Positions 25,688 through 34,415 of a stretch of 64,000 nt of DNA are shown piece after piece. The stretch's first letter is position 1; every line of letters starts with the position of its first letter. Location: the NCBI RefSeq assembly GCF_015207505.1, contig NZ_JADEWT010000003.1, positions 1 through 64,000 of the forward strand, written 5' to 3'. Made by a program: the position numbers and the translations under genes. The DNA comes from Tychonema sp. LEGE 06208 (GTDB lineage: Bacteria; Cyanobacteriota; Cyanobacteriia; Cyanobacteriales; Microcoleaceae). The notes beneath the pieces are model-generated. The model searched no databases. It was not told the origin of the DNA and was given only the letters and a program-made list of their open reading frames with translations.

Positions 25688-26947
25688 ATGCTAACCATGA
25701 ATTACCGCTATCGAATCTATCCCAGCATCACTCAAGAGCAGTCGCTCAAAGAGTGGATGGATGTTTGTCGCGTTGCCTATAACTACGGGCTGCGCGAGAT
25801 TAAGGATTGGTGCAATAGCCGGAAGTGCATGGTTGACAGATGCTCCATCAGTCATGAATATATCATGGCTGCTGATATTCCTTTCCCTAGTGAAGTGAAT
25901 CAGCTTAATGCTTTGCCAAACGCTAAAAAGGTGTTTCCCCGATTGGGTGAAGTGCCAAGCCAAGTTTTGCAGCAAGCTATTAAACAACTGCACCGAGCCT
26001 GGGATGGGTTTCAAAAAGTTGGGCATGGATTTCCCAGATTTAAAAAATTTGGACAATTCAAGTCTTTGTTGTTTCCCCAATTTAAACAGAATCCAGTGCA
26101 GGGAGTACATATTGCCTTGCCCAAGTTGGGGCCCATTGCAATTAACTTGCATCGCCCGATACCGAGTGGCTTTGTAGTTAAGCAGGTTCGGATAATTAAC
26201 AAGGCTGATATTTGGTACGCTAGCATCAATATCCAATGCGATGTTAGTGTTCCCAATCCTATGCCTCATGGTCATCCAATTGGGGTAGATGTTGGGCTTT
26301 CCAAGTTTTTGGCAACTAGCGACGGAGTTCTTGTAAAGTCGCCTAAGTTCTTGAAAGTGATGCAAAGCAAGCTGAAATTGCTGCAACGCAGACTTGATCG
26401 GAAAAAGAAGCGGTCTAAAAATTACGAGAAACAACGGATCAAAGTTGCTAGACTTCACCACACAATTGATAATACCCGTAAGGATTTCCACTTCAAGCAA
26501 GCTCATGCGCTTTGTGACGCTGGTGATATGGTCTTCATGGAAGACTTGGATTACCGAATTCTTGCCAAAGGGATGCTTGGCAAACAGATGCTGGCGGAGG
26601 GTTTTGGGCAATTCCGAGCTATCACCAAGTACGTGTGCTGGAAGCGTGGTAAGTTCTTTGTGGAAGTCAGGGCCAGGAGGACTTCTCAAGAGTGTCCTGA
26701 GTGTGGTGCAACAGTTAAAAAAGACTTGAGTGTTAGAGTACATCATTGTCAAGAGTGTGGATTCATTGCCGATAGAGATGTAGCTAGTGGTCAAGTAATC
26801 AGAAATAGAGGAATAGAATTAATTAGTACGGCGGGACACGTCGGAATCCAAAACGCCTATGCAGACGGTTTGCCGGGGACTGAAGTATCTCAGTCTAGGT
26901 CAAAGTCGAAAACCCATAAGGGAACAACTAGGAAATCTTTGAAGTGA
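25688..26947 (+). CDS. tnpB: TnpB-family RNA-guided nuclease
   Basis: A 419-residue TnpB with an intact canonical RuvC site: Asp in GVDVGLSKFLATSDG, Glu in VFMEDLDYRILAKGM, and Asp in ADRDVASGQVI. The four-cysteine zinc finger is present (ECPECG...HHCQECG). The N-terminal helix-turn-helix and wedge region begin with MLTMNYRYRIYPSITQEQ. The protein should process or bind an omega RNA made from the element's right end and cut matching DNA. No tnpA accompanies it, so mobility would need a transposase from elsewhere. The ATG at 25688 follows AAGGTAGTGGA, which contains a weak ribosome binding site. Confidence 0.93.
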   Translation: MLTMNYRYRIYPSITQEQSLKEWMDVCRVAYNYGLREIKDWCNSRKCMVDRCSISHEYIMAADIPFPSEVNQLNALPNAKKVFPRLGEVPSQVLQQAIKQLHRAWDGFQKVGHGFPRFKKFGQFKSLLFPQFKQNPVQGVHIALPKLGPIAINLHRPIPSGFVVKQVRIINKADIWYASINIQCDVSVPNPMPHGHPIGVDVGLSKFLATSDGVLVKSPKFLKVMQSKLKLLQRRLDRKKKRSKNYEKQRIKVARLHHTIDNTRKDFHFKQAHALCDAGDMVFMEDLDYRILAKGMLGKQMLAEGFGQFRAITKYVCWKRGKFFVEVRARRTSQECPECGATVKKDLSVRVHHCQECGFIADRDVASGQVIRNRGIELISTAGHVGIQNAYADGLPGTEVSQSRSKSKTHKGTTRKSLK

Positions 26948-26957
26948 TTCAAAGAAG

Positions 26958-26988
26958 CTCCGTACCTTGACAGTCGGAGTCATGTCAC
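26958..26988 (+). other. right-end hairpin of the tnpB element at 25.7 kb
   Basis: CTCCG and CGGAG arms with a 12-base loop are followed by TCATGTCAC. This is the expected position of the omega RNA scaffold end. Guide sequence would be the DNA directly after it. Inferred from family organisation. Confidence 0.5.
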
Positions 26989-27073
26989 AGTGGGCAGTGC
27001 TGGGTATTCACATACTTTAACCTGCACCTGTTACCCTAAAAATTTGAAACTAAAATCTCAAATTAACTGACTG

Positions 27074-27559
27074 ATGGATTTAGACCAACAGATTGAAGCA
27101 CTGATCGACAAAGCTCCGCCCGACGGTTCGACACCACAAATTTTAAAGGCGATCGCCCCGGCGCTGATTTTAATTGCCCAACAGCTACAGCACCTGGAAT
27201 ACTCTATCCTGCAAGCGGTAGACGAAAGTTGGGCGATCGTGGTTTTGAGCAATCTCAAGCAACCGGGACGGGAAAAAAAGGTGATTTATGCTTTTCCCAC
27301 TCTTGAAGATGCGTCCTCCGCAGCGGCGGCTGGGGGCGATCGCGTCAGGCCCGTGTGTTTGCCTGTTACTCACATTTTATTTCAGATGATCGCCCTCGAA
27401 GGTCTAGACAGCATTGTTTTTTTTGAAAATCCCGGCAATCAGGAAGTAGGGACGGAAATCCCTCGCCAGCAAGTGCAGGAATTAATTAACGTTTATTTGC
27501 AACAGTACCGATCGGCTTTACAGTCAAATTCTAGCAATCTCCCACCGGATATCGCATAG
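27074..27559 (+). CDS. conserved cyanobacterial hypothetical protein
   Basis: A 161-residue soluble protein not recognised as a characterised family. It begins [20 protein letters not shown], followed by a helix-rich segment ([20 protein letters not shown]) and a beta-rich half ([48 protein letters not shown]). An alanine-rich linker (ASSAAAAGG) sits near residue 79. No transmembrane segment, signal peptide or metal motif is seen. Codon usage and HIP1 sites match the surrounding chromosome, so it is a resident gene. It is convergent with sds and separated from it by a heptamer array. Confidence 0.75.
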   Translation: MDLDQQIEALIDKAPPDGSTPQILKAIAPALILIAQQLQHLEYSILQAVDESWAIVVLSNLKQPGREKKVIYAFPTLEDASSAAAAGGDRVRPVCLPVTHILFQMIALEGLDSIVFFENPGNQEVGTEIPRQQVQELINVYLQQYRSALQSNSSNLPPDIA

Positions 27560-27613
27560 TTGGAAATTGGAAATTGGGAGTTGGGAATTGGGAATTGGGA
27601 ATTGGGAATTGGC
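27560..27613. repeat. heptanucleotide tandem repeat (TTGGGAA)n
   Basis: About seven units of GGAATTG or GGAAATTG occupy the gap between the convergent genes at 27074 and 27661. It follows the stop codon directly. Confidence 0.85.
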
Positions 27614-27660
27614 AGCCCCAAGCTGGTAACTAATACCCAGTTCCTTCTTCCTTCTTCCTG

Positions 27661-28632
27661 CTAATAAAGTCGGCTCAAAACGTAATCTGCTAAATCTATC
27701 AAAGCTTGGCGGGACTCTGAATGGGGCAGCGCTGCCAAGTATTCGACAGCTTTCTGCGCGTGATTTGTTGCTAGTTCTCGCGATCGCACTATGCCTTGAG
27801 AATCTGCTACCAATGTCAAAGCCTGTTCTATATCTCCTTCTTGAGCGAACTCGCGTTCTATGATAACTTCCAAATAAGGCTTTTCTTCTAGGGCAAATAG
27901 CGCTGGCGCTGTCAGATTTCCGCCGATCAGATCCGAGCCTGCAGGTTTCCCCAAAGTTTCCGTTGAAGCGGTGAAATCTAATATATCATCTACTATTTGG
28001 AATGCCAAACCAATGTGGCGACCGTAGTTATACAAATCTTCTGCTATTTCCGGTGAAACTTCGCTCAAACATCCCGCTGCTTTGGAACTGTTGGCAATTA
28101 AAGATGCTGTTTTGTAGTAACTTTTTTCGAGGTACGCTTCGATCGACAAACTGGTGTCAAATCCATTTAGTCCCTGTTGAATTTCCCCCTCTGCTAAATC
28201 CATAATCACTTCCGAAAGCAGTTTGACTACTGGCAGGTTGTCCAGATTTGCCAAATGCCACGAAGATTGAGCGAACAGAAAATCTCCCGCCAATACTGCC
28301 ACTCGGTTGTTAAACCGACTGTGTACCGTCGGTACTCCCCGCCGCAAGTCCGACTCGTCCACCACGTCGTCGTGAACTAGACTGGCTGTGTGAATCATTT
28401 CGGTGATTTCCGCGAGGCGGCGGTGTTTTTCTGTGATGGCACCATCGGGCATTGTCGCCTTGGCCATCAACAAGACTATTGCGGGTCTCACCCGTTTTCC
28501 CTTTGTGCCGAATAAGTATTCTGCAGCCGCGTACAAGATGGGATGACGGGCACCCACTAACTGTTTTAAGTTTTCTGTCAACAGTCGCAGGTCTTCTTCA
28601 ACCGAGGAAAATAGGACAGTGCTAGAGATCAT
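27661..28632 (-). CDS. sds: solanesyl diphosphate synthase (all-trans polyprenyl synthase)
   Basis: A 323-residue trans-prenyltransferase. The first aspartate-rich motif is [15 protein letters not shown] and the second is [12 protein letters not shown]. The [16 protein letters not shown] block binds pyrophosphate. Small residues before the first motif (MIHTASLVH) are typical of long-chain synthases. In cyanobacteria this enzyme makes the C45 tail of plastoquinone from isopentenyl diphosphate and an allylic starter. Length and motif spacing are normal, and there is no transit sequence. About 190 bases upstream are AT-rich and could contain its promoter. Confidence 0.95.
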   Translation of the reverse strand: MISSTVLFSSVEEDLRLLTENLKQLVGARHPILYAAAEYLFGTKGKRVRPAIVLLMAKATMPDGAITEKHRRLAEITEMIHTASLVHDDVVDESDLRRGVPTVHSRFNNRVAVLAGDFLFAQSSWHLANLDNLPVVKLLSEVIMDLAEGEIQQGLNGFDTSLSIEAYLEKSYYKTASLIANSSKAAGCLSEVSPEIAEDLYNYGRHIGLAFQIVDDILDFTASTETLGKPAGSDLIGGNLTAPALFALEEKPYLEVIIEREFAQEGDIEQALTLVADSQGIVRSRELATNHAQKAVEYLAALPHSESRQALIDLADYVLSRLY

Positions 28633-29519
28633 GGATACGCCGACTCAAGCCGTAAAGTAACAAAATTTTACATATCATATCTTTATTTTAAGGTAATTCT
28701 TTGCAACAGGGAAGAGAAATTTTGGCGATCGCCACTGATTTGCGATCGGTAGCCCGATCGAAGTCACCCGACTACCTCCAGCCAGTAGCCTGCTGCCAGA
28801 GCCGCTACCCTATTGTAACGAATTGTTAAGTATCTTGTCGAAAAATCTGTAAATCCCAGAAACCCTGTGTTATTATGGGTATTAAGGATTTAAACAATTC
28901 TATACATTAAGTACAGGCTGTGATTAATCCAGGCGGGCAGGTAGCTTGCAGGTGCCTGTAAGAATTTCGTATAACCAGCCTTATTAGTCAGATCGCAGCA
29001 AAAATTTCTGGGACAGATTTTTAGTTCCTTGGGACTAAAAATTTTCAGAAGTTAAGACTAGCGCATCTTATGTGCGCGGTAGCTCAAAGTAGCTAAAGTG
29101 GATGGTTTTACGTTGTTTAAGCACCTGTAAAGCAGTAAATCATTATTGACCCCGCCGAAAAACGGAAGCCACCGACAACAGTCGTGGAGAGATCGAACAT
29201 TTTAGAGGCTAGTGCCTGCTCCGATGATTGATCTGCGAGTGAATCTCAAATCTAAAACCTAAAATCTAAAATCGACAACAGTCGTAGAGAGATCCAACAT
29301 TTTAGAGGCTAGTGCCTGCTCCAGTGATTCATCTGCGAGTAAATCTTTAATCTAAAACCTAAAATCTAAAATCCACTGACCGGGAACGCCTAAATGTTCC
29401 CCCAGCCTTGATATGGAAAAGCAGCCTTCAGAACCAAGTTATTGCCTTGGGTGCTGACTTAATGTCGTAGGTATTGAACTTATCCTTCTCCTCCTCGTCC
29501 TTGACTTTTGGTTATCATT
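28633..29519. other. long non-coding stretch with hairpins and a 100-base tandem duplication
   Basis: No ORF with coding character is seen on either strand over about 890 bases. It holds a stem of about ten pairs, TTTTTAGTTCC/GGGACTAAAAA, near 29019-29042; a CAGG/CCTG hairpin near 28940-28962; and two 100-base tandem copies (29173-29372). It could be the long leader of the small gene at 29520, or contain a small RNA. It does not match tmRNA, 6S RNA or RNase P RNA as far as can be recognised. Confidence 0.5.
29173..29372. repeat. 100-base tandem duplication in non-coding DNA
   Basis: Two copies (29173-29272, 29273-29372) both begin CGACAACAGTCG, include CATTTTAGAGGCTAGTGCC and end in ACCTAAAATCTAAAAT. 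They differ at roughly eight positions. Each copy contains a small CGAC/GTCG hairpin and an AAATCTA heptamer end. Confidence 0.88.
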
Positions 29520-29639
29520 ATGAATTATCACGATATTCCTCTAATTATTCCCGTTCTGGCCGCCGGTTATGTCATGACTATTTATGTAGTCCTGATGTTG
29601 GTCGAACGCAGCTCTAAAATAACTCGATTGGGCGAGTAG
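29520..29639 (+). CDS. 39-residue single-helix membrane protein
   Basis: A short ORF of 39 codons that would be missed by length filters. It begins MNYHDIPLIIPVLAAGYVM, continues TIYVVLMLVERSSKITRLGE and ends in TAG. Residues about 7-27 form one hydrophobic helix, and the positively charged C-terminus would face the cytoplasm. Size and shape resemble small subunits of photosynthetic or NDH complexes, but the sequence was not recognised as psaM, psbM, petN, ndhP or ndhQ. It is preceded by a pyrimidine-rich stretch and no strong Shine-Dalgarno. Coding nature is inferred from the clean hydrophobic pattern. Confidence 0.5.
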   Translation: MNYHDIPLIIPVLAAGYVMTIYVVLMLVERSSKITRLGE

Positions 29640-29752
29640 CGCACTGCTTGGCAGCCGAATCCGCGCTCCGAGCAATGGGCTACTGGCTCTGAATTCCGAA
29701 TACTTAATAATAACCTTGCCTTGAATGCTAGCTCGCAAAAGCAGGGTTATAC

Positions 29753-29806
29753 CATTTTAGATTTTAGATTTTAGATTTTAGATTTTAGATTTTAGATTTT
29801 AGATTT
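29753..29806. repeat. heptanucleotide tandem repeat (ATTTTAG)n
   Basis: About seven uninterrupted units of ATTTTAG end just before the left end of the third tnpB element. Confidence 0.88.
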
Positions 29807-29974
29807 ATCAAAAAAATGGGTTGAAAACCCCGTCCTTTTAGGACGGCTTTAATTCAAGTAGGTTGGTAAAAATTTAACTCATTGAAAAATTAAGAATTGC
29901 GACAATGCTTGAATCAAGTAAGTTTTTAGATTAGACTAAAACAGTGCACTCTTCAAATAAGAGGTGACTCAATC

Positions 29975-31070
29975 TTGCTCACAAACTACGTTTACAAACT
30001 TCGTCCAAATCAAACACAAGACTCAAAGATGTCGAACTGGGTAGATATGTTACGAAGTCACTACAATTGGTGTCTTAACGACAGAATCACCCAGTATAAC
30101 CAACAGTTCATCCAAGGAAATTACTGCTATCTTAGAACTCAAAGCGAAGTTTCGCCATTAACCTGCTCTGTCAGTAAAAATGGTGCAACAGGAAATCCTT
30201 GGAAAGACTCGAAAACCGCTTGCTCAGGTAAGACTAAGAATCCTCGTCGCAGTGCTGGCGACATTCAAATCACATCTTTGCCAGATTTGAAAACAGCTAG
30301 ACCCTGGTATAGTGGTATTGACTCAACAGTTCTACAACAGAATATTAAACGTTTAGATACTGCTTACAAGAACTTCTTTGAAGGCAGAGGTTTCCCGAAA
30401 TTCAAAAATCGGAGTAACTTTACCTCTTTTACTTTTGTAATGGGAATAAAAGTCAAAGGGAATAAAATCTATTTACCCAAATTAGGGTGGATGCGGTTCT
30501 ACAATTCACGTTCAATCCCCGATGGTTTTACTATCAAGGCTTGTGCTGTCAGGAAGCGTCAAAATGGTTGGTATGTGTCCATTAGGATAGAGAATAAGTC
30601 TGTTCCCGATTACATGGCAAAATCTCTCAAGGATGTTGTTAAAGTAATTGGATGTGACTTAGGAATTACAAAGCTCGTTCATCTATCTGATGGATATCAA
30701 ATTGAAAACCCTAATTTTTCAACATCCAAAAAAGCTAAACGCACCCTAAAAATTAGACAGAAAAGAGTTAACCGTAAAGTCAAAGGGAGCAGCAATCGCC
30801 AGAAAGCAGCTAAAAAAGTAGGGCGGTTCCATCAAAAAATCAGTGAGATGCGTCAAGCTTACCAATGGAAGGTAGCTCACAAAATTGGATCTCGAAAAAT
30901 TGATGCTATTGCATTGGAAGACTTGAATATATCTGCGATGAGGGGGTCGCTGTCGGGTAAAAGTCGATGAAAATACGGGAAGATTTCTGAAAAATGGACA
31001 ATCTAGAAAAAAAGGTTTGAACCGTTCTATTTCTGATGCAGGTTGGGGTGAATTGATTTTAAAGATTGAG
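29975..31070 (+). pseudogene. tnpB: TnpB, 5' exon (interrupted by group II intron; one-base frameshift)
   Basis: This is the first 365 codons of a canonical TnpB. The start is TTG at 29975, with AAGAGGTGA about 8 bases upstream. RuvC-I is VIGCDLGITKLVHLSDG and RuvC-II is AIALEDLNISAM. A run of five G at 30942-30946 shifts the frame: removing one G gives MRGRCRVKVDENTGRFLKNG and then QSRKKGLNRSISDAGWGE up to LILKIE, the expected continuation. As sequenced, the frame stops at 30970. The exon ends at GAG (31068-31070), where the intron begins with GTGCG. It joins the exon at 36033 in frame, giving a 461-residue protein if the extra G is ignored. Confidence 0.9.
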
Positions 31071-31700
31071 GTGCGAGTCGTTTAACCTAAAATAAGCTGA
31101 AAGGCTTGTGGGACGGTTAGCCTAACTGCTCAGACAGTTAGTGACAACTGGTTACATTTGTAGGTGAACCGCCGTGTGGCAAGTCCTACCCTCCAAGTGC
31201 AGGAGTGAAAGCATAACCCCTAGTTTAATGGGTAGCAACCAATAGGCTAAAGCGGGGTTAAAAGGCAGAACTGCTAGGAGCCGAACCCGGTAACTGTCGA
31301 GCAAGAGTCCATGCGTAGCGAAAGCAAAGATGTGTTTGAACCATCGTAATCAAAAATGGTGTAACGGCTAAGTCAATGGTGAACCCGTCGAAAAAATACG
31401 GTAAGAATCCCTGACTAACACCAAGCCAAAAGGCAAGGCTAGGGCATAAGTGGTTCTCGATCCAACTTATAAGCACCGCCCACAATCCCGGTGGAAAGCA
31501 TCACAGCTAAAGACTCAACCAATGTGTAATCGGAACGAAGTAACTCTCTTAAATCTCTGAATAGGTCGATGTTCAGTAAGTAGCTAACGAATGGTTTAAG
31601 GGAGAGGGATTGTATCAAAAGCGAATGCCTCACTGTAATGGTGTGGATATGCTGACAGATACACGGTAACTCCAAGGGAATAGAACAAGTAGCAAATCAT

Positions 31701-31911
31701 ATGTCTAATACGCTGAACAATCAGACGGTGGAATGGAAAGACATCAACTGGCGAAAGCTAGAAAGGGTGGCTTTTAAGTTGCAAAAGCGCATATTCCAAG
31801 CGAGTGAACGTGGGGATGTTAAAGCAGTTCGCAAACTTCAGAAGACCCTGATTAGGTCTTGGTCTGCAAAATGTATTGCGGTACGTAGGGTGACACAAGA
31901 TAACCAAGGTA
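31701..31911 (+). CDS. ltrA: outer-intron reverse transcriptase/maturase, N-terminal part
   Basis: Codons 1-70 of the outer intron's protein: MSNTLNNQTVEWKDINWRKL, then KLQKRIFQASERGDVKAVRK up to RRVTQDNQG, the usual N-terminus of cyanobacterial intron reverse transcriptases. The frame is cut at 31911 by the inner intron, which starts GTGCGGC. Joining 31911 to 34416 gives DNQGKNTAGVDGVKSL, the standard sequence of this family. The combined length, 211 + 1496 = 1707 bases, is exactly divisible by three. Unspliced, the protein ends in a stop at 31925 after QGSAAR. Confidence 0.92.
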
Positions 31912-32524
31912 GTGCGGCTCGTTGACGCGCCAAGGAGAAATCCGAAAGCGTCACACCTGCTGAAAGCAGGTCAATAGGGAAGGGTGGCAACACTCGAAAC
32001 CGAGATAACTTAGTTTCCGTGGAGGTGAAAGTCCTCCTTCTGTAAGTGTCCAGGTAACAGCATCACCCCCAGCTATGGAGAGGGTAGCACCGCCAGAACT
32101 GAAGCGGGGTGAAAACCGGATAAGCTACGAGCCTGAAATGTAGTGAAACCGGGAGCATCTGGGGCAGAACAGCGAAAGCGAACTCTCGTACAAACCGTCG
32201 TCATTATCAACTTGCGGAATAAGGCTAATACGCAGGGAGCGAAATAGGCTCACGGGAACGGTAGATAGCAGCTTGCCCTACTGACTATCGGCACTTACCA
32301 AAACCCGGCGGATTGAGAGGTTCTACAACCAGTACCAACGGAAACTCGGAACGAATTAAACCAGGGGAACGGCTCTCCAGAATTGGTCAAACTCTGGAGT
32401 AGTAGCTAGCGTAAGCCACCTTTGGAAGGATTGGGTCAGAAGCCAACGCCCCTCTGTAATGGAGAGGATATGCTGACAGACTCACTGCTGTGTGAAAGAT
32501 ACGTTCGCTTTAGTTCGAGTAAAG

Positions 32525-34285
32525 ATGTCCAAAACGGAGATTACATCACAAGTGGAATGGAAAAATGTGAACTGGCGGAAAGCTGAGTTTGCAGTTTTCA
32601 AGCTCCAAAAGCGGATTTATCGCGCTTCACAGCGTGGAGATGTTCAAACAGTTAGGCGGCTCCAAAAGAGTCTAGCTCAGTCCTGGTCTGCAAAACTAAT
32701 TGCCGTGCGACGGGTTACACAGGACAATAAAGGTCGAGTTACGGCGGGAGTTGACGGGATAAAAGCCTTAAAACCTCCAGCACGATTAGAACTGGCAAAA
32801 AACCTGAAAGTAAACGGGAAATCAGCACCAACTCGAAGGGTTTGGATTCCTAAACCCGGAAAGCCGGAAAAACGAGGACTCGGAATCCCAACAATTGAGG
32901 AAAGAGCAAAACAAACGCTAATCAAGCTGGCGTTAGAACCAGAATGGGAAGCACGTTTTGAATCGGAATCATACGGCTTTAGACCTGGCAGATCTTGTCA
33001 TGACGCAGTTGAAGCAATCCGAACGTACATCGCCCAAAAACCGAAGTATGTTTTGGATGCAGACATCTGTCGGTGTTTTGACAAAATAAACCATACCAAA
33101 CTGTTAGAAAAACTTAATACCTTTCCCATCTTCGAGCGTCAAATCAAAGCGTGGCTCAAAGCGGGAGTAATCGACTTCAGCAGATGGGCAGAAAGGAAGG
33201 GATTTCAAGAGACACAGGAGGGTGTTCCGCAAGGTGGTAGTATCTCACCACTTTTAACGAACATCGCGCTCCACGGTATGCAACAACGCATAGAGGCACA
33301 GTTTCCCAGCGATAAAGCAAACAGAATCCGAAATACCAAAAGGTTATTTGGAAAGGAAGTGAAAGCTCCTACGCTTATACGCTACGCGGATGACTTAGTG
33401 GTAATATGCGAAGAACTTGCCGTGGTACAACAATGTCAGCAAATTCTATCAGAATGGTTAAGCGAATTGGGGCTTGAGTTGAAACCCGAAAAAACTCGGC
33501 TAGTACATACACTAGAAGAACATGGTGGAGAAAAGCCTGGATTTAATTTTCTAGGATTTTCCATTCGCCAATACCCAGTAGGGAAACACCATTCAGGTGA
33601 AACATCGAAAGGTAAAAAGTTGGGTTTCAAAACCATCGTAAAACCCTCCAACGAAAAGCTTCAAGCTCATTACAGAAAGCTCGATAAGTACGTCGAGGAG
33701 AATAACAGCAGCAGTCAAGCTGCTCTAATCAGTTTCCTCAATCCAATCATTAGAGGATGGTGTCATTACCAATCTCCTTGGAACTCAAAGGAAACGTTCA
33801 ATAAACTCGACCACCTACTCTGGAGCAGACTGTATCGATGGGGGAAACGCCGTCACCCTAACAAAGGGAAAAAGTGGGTTGCCAGAAAATATTGGCGAAC
33901 CATCGGTAATAACAATTGGGTCTTTGCAAGCTCGAGGAAAGAGCAGGATTCCTTCAACCTCCTACTCCATGCCGCATTTCCTGCGGGTTTGAGATGGACA
34001 AAGGTACAAGGAACACGCAGCCCCTACGATGGAGACTCGATTTATTGGAGCGCCAGAATGGGCGAAAATTACAAATCCCTAGAACCGCAGAAAGCAAGAC
34101 TGCTCAAGCGGCAGAAAGGTAGATGCGCCCAATGTGGACTGAACTTTAACCCAGGTGATTCAATCGAAAAACACCACCTAAAGCCTAGAGCCAAGGGTGG
34201 AAATAATGCCGACAAAAACCTGATATTAGTCCACCTGCATTGCCACGACCAAATTCACGGGCAATCAGAAACAGAACCGCGCTGA
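32525..34285 (+). CDS. ltrA: inner-intron reverse transcriptase/maturase with HNH endonuclease
   Basis: A 586-residue intact group II intron-encoded protein. The N-terminal RT0-RT7 region includes RRVTQDNKGRVTAGVDGIKA, SYGFRPGRSCHDAVEAI, VLDADICRCFDKI, GVPQGGSISPLLTNIALHG and the catalytic RYADD (Tyr287). The maturase X domain is FLNPIIRGWCHYQ...WGKRRHPNKG. The C-terminal HNH nuclease has CAQCG and EKHHLKPRAKGGNN. It should splice and mobilise its intron by target-primed reverse transcription. The ATG at 32525 is chosen over 32492 because MSKTEITSQVEWKNVNWRK aligns with the outer protein's start. Confidence 0.95.
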   Translation: MSKTEITSQVEWKNVNWRKAEFAVFKLQKRIYRASQRGDVQTVRRLQKSLAQSWSAKLIAVRRVTQDNKGRVTAGVDGIKALKPPARLELAKNLKVNGKSAPTRRVWIPKPGKPEKRGLGIPTIEERAKQTLIKLALEPEWEARFESESYGFRPGRSCHDAVEAIRTYIAQKPKYVLDADICRCFDKINHTKLLEKLNTFPIFERQIKAWLKAGVIDFSRWAERKGFQETQEGVPQGGSISPLLTNIALHGMQQRIEAQFPSDKANRIRNTKRLFGKEVKAPTLIRYADDLVVICEELAVVQQCQQILSEWLSELGLELKPEKTRLVHTLEEHGGEKPGFNFLGFSIRQYPVGKHHSGETSKGKKLGFKTIVKPSNEKLQAHYRKLDKYVEENNSSSQAALISFLNPIIRGWCHYQSPWNSKETFNKLDHLLWSRLYRWGKRRHPNKGKKWVARKYWRTIGNNNWVFASSRKEQDSFNLLLHAAFPAGLRWTKVQGTRSPYDGDSIYWSARMGENYKSLEPQKARLLKRQKGRCAQCGLNFNPGDSIEKHHLKPRAKGGNNADKNLILVHLHCHDQIHGQSETEPR

Positions 34286-34340
34286 GGGAGTTTTCCCTTA
34301 TTGGAGATGTCACAAGCAAAGGTGACAGTCACACACTGAG

Positions 34341-34374
34341 GAGCCGAATGAATAGCGATATTCACGTTCGGTTC
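34341..34374 (+). ncRNA. group II intron domain V, inner intron
   Basis: The 34-base hairpin GAGCCGAATGAATAGCGATA...TTCACGTTCGGTTC contains the catalytic AGC triad near its 5' side and the expected two-base bulge region. It sits 42 bases before the predicted 3' splice site. Confidence 0.9.
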
Positions 34375-34415
34375 TGGAGCCGAGCAGGTAGGGCGACCTG
34401 CCTGCTTAGGTTAAC

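Larger units (their letters stand above)
25600..26990 (+). mobile_element. tnpB-only IS200/IS605-family (IS1341-type) element
   Basis: A single tnpB without tnpA. On the left, AAAACCCCGTCC...GGCGACTTTA (25614-25640) resembles the left end of the third tnpB element at 29825-29850. On the right, a hairpin CTCCG-(12 nt)-CGGAG at 26958-26979 is followed by TCATGTCAC. Ends are approximate. It lies between hetZ (divergent) and a conserved hypothetical gene. Confidence 0.7.
31912..34415 (+). mobile_element. inner group II intron, inserted in the outer intron's RT gene
   Basis: The 5' end is GTGCGGCTCG at 31912 and the 3' end is GGTTAAC at 34415, fitting the GUGYG...AY rule. Domain V is at 34341-34374, and a domain VI hairpin with GCAGG arms follows. 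Length is 2504 bases. It carries its own complete reverse transcriptase/maturase (32525-34285). Precise removal restores the outer protein's reading frame, so the boundaries are strongly supported. The position inside the RT coding region, and not in domain IV outside the ORF, means that the outer protein is made only after the inner intron splices. Confidence 0.92.

Noticed and set aside
25691-26794. A 367-codon open frame on the minus strand opposite tnpB
   Set aside because: The plus-strand frame has intact TnpB motifs; the antisense frame has no recognisable domain and only reflects codon composition.
28860-29400. tmRNA, 6S RNA or RNase P RNA
   Set aside because: No tmRNA tag or tRNA-like ends, no 6S central bubble, and no RNase P conserved regions were recognised.
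29520-29639. Assignment of the 39-residue protein as PsaM, PsbM, PetN or an NDH subunit
   Set aside because: The sequence does not match the remembered sequences of these subunits; only size and a single helix agree.
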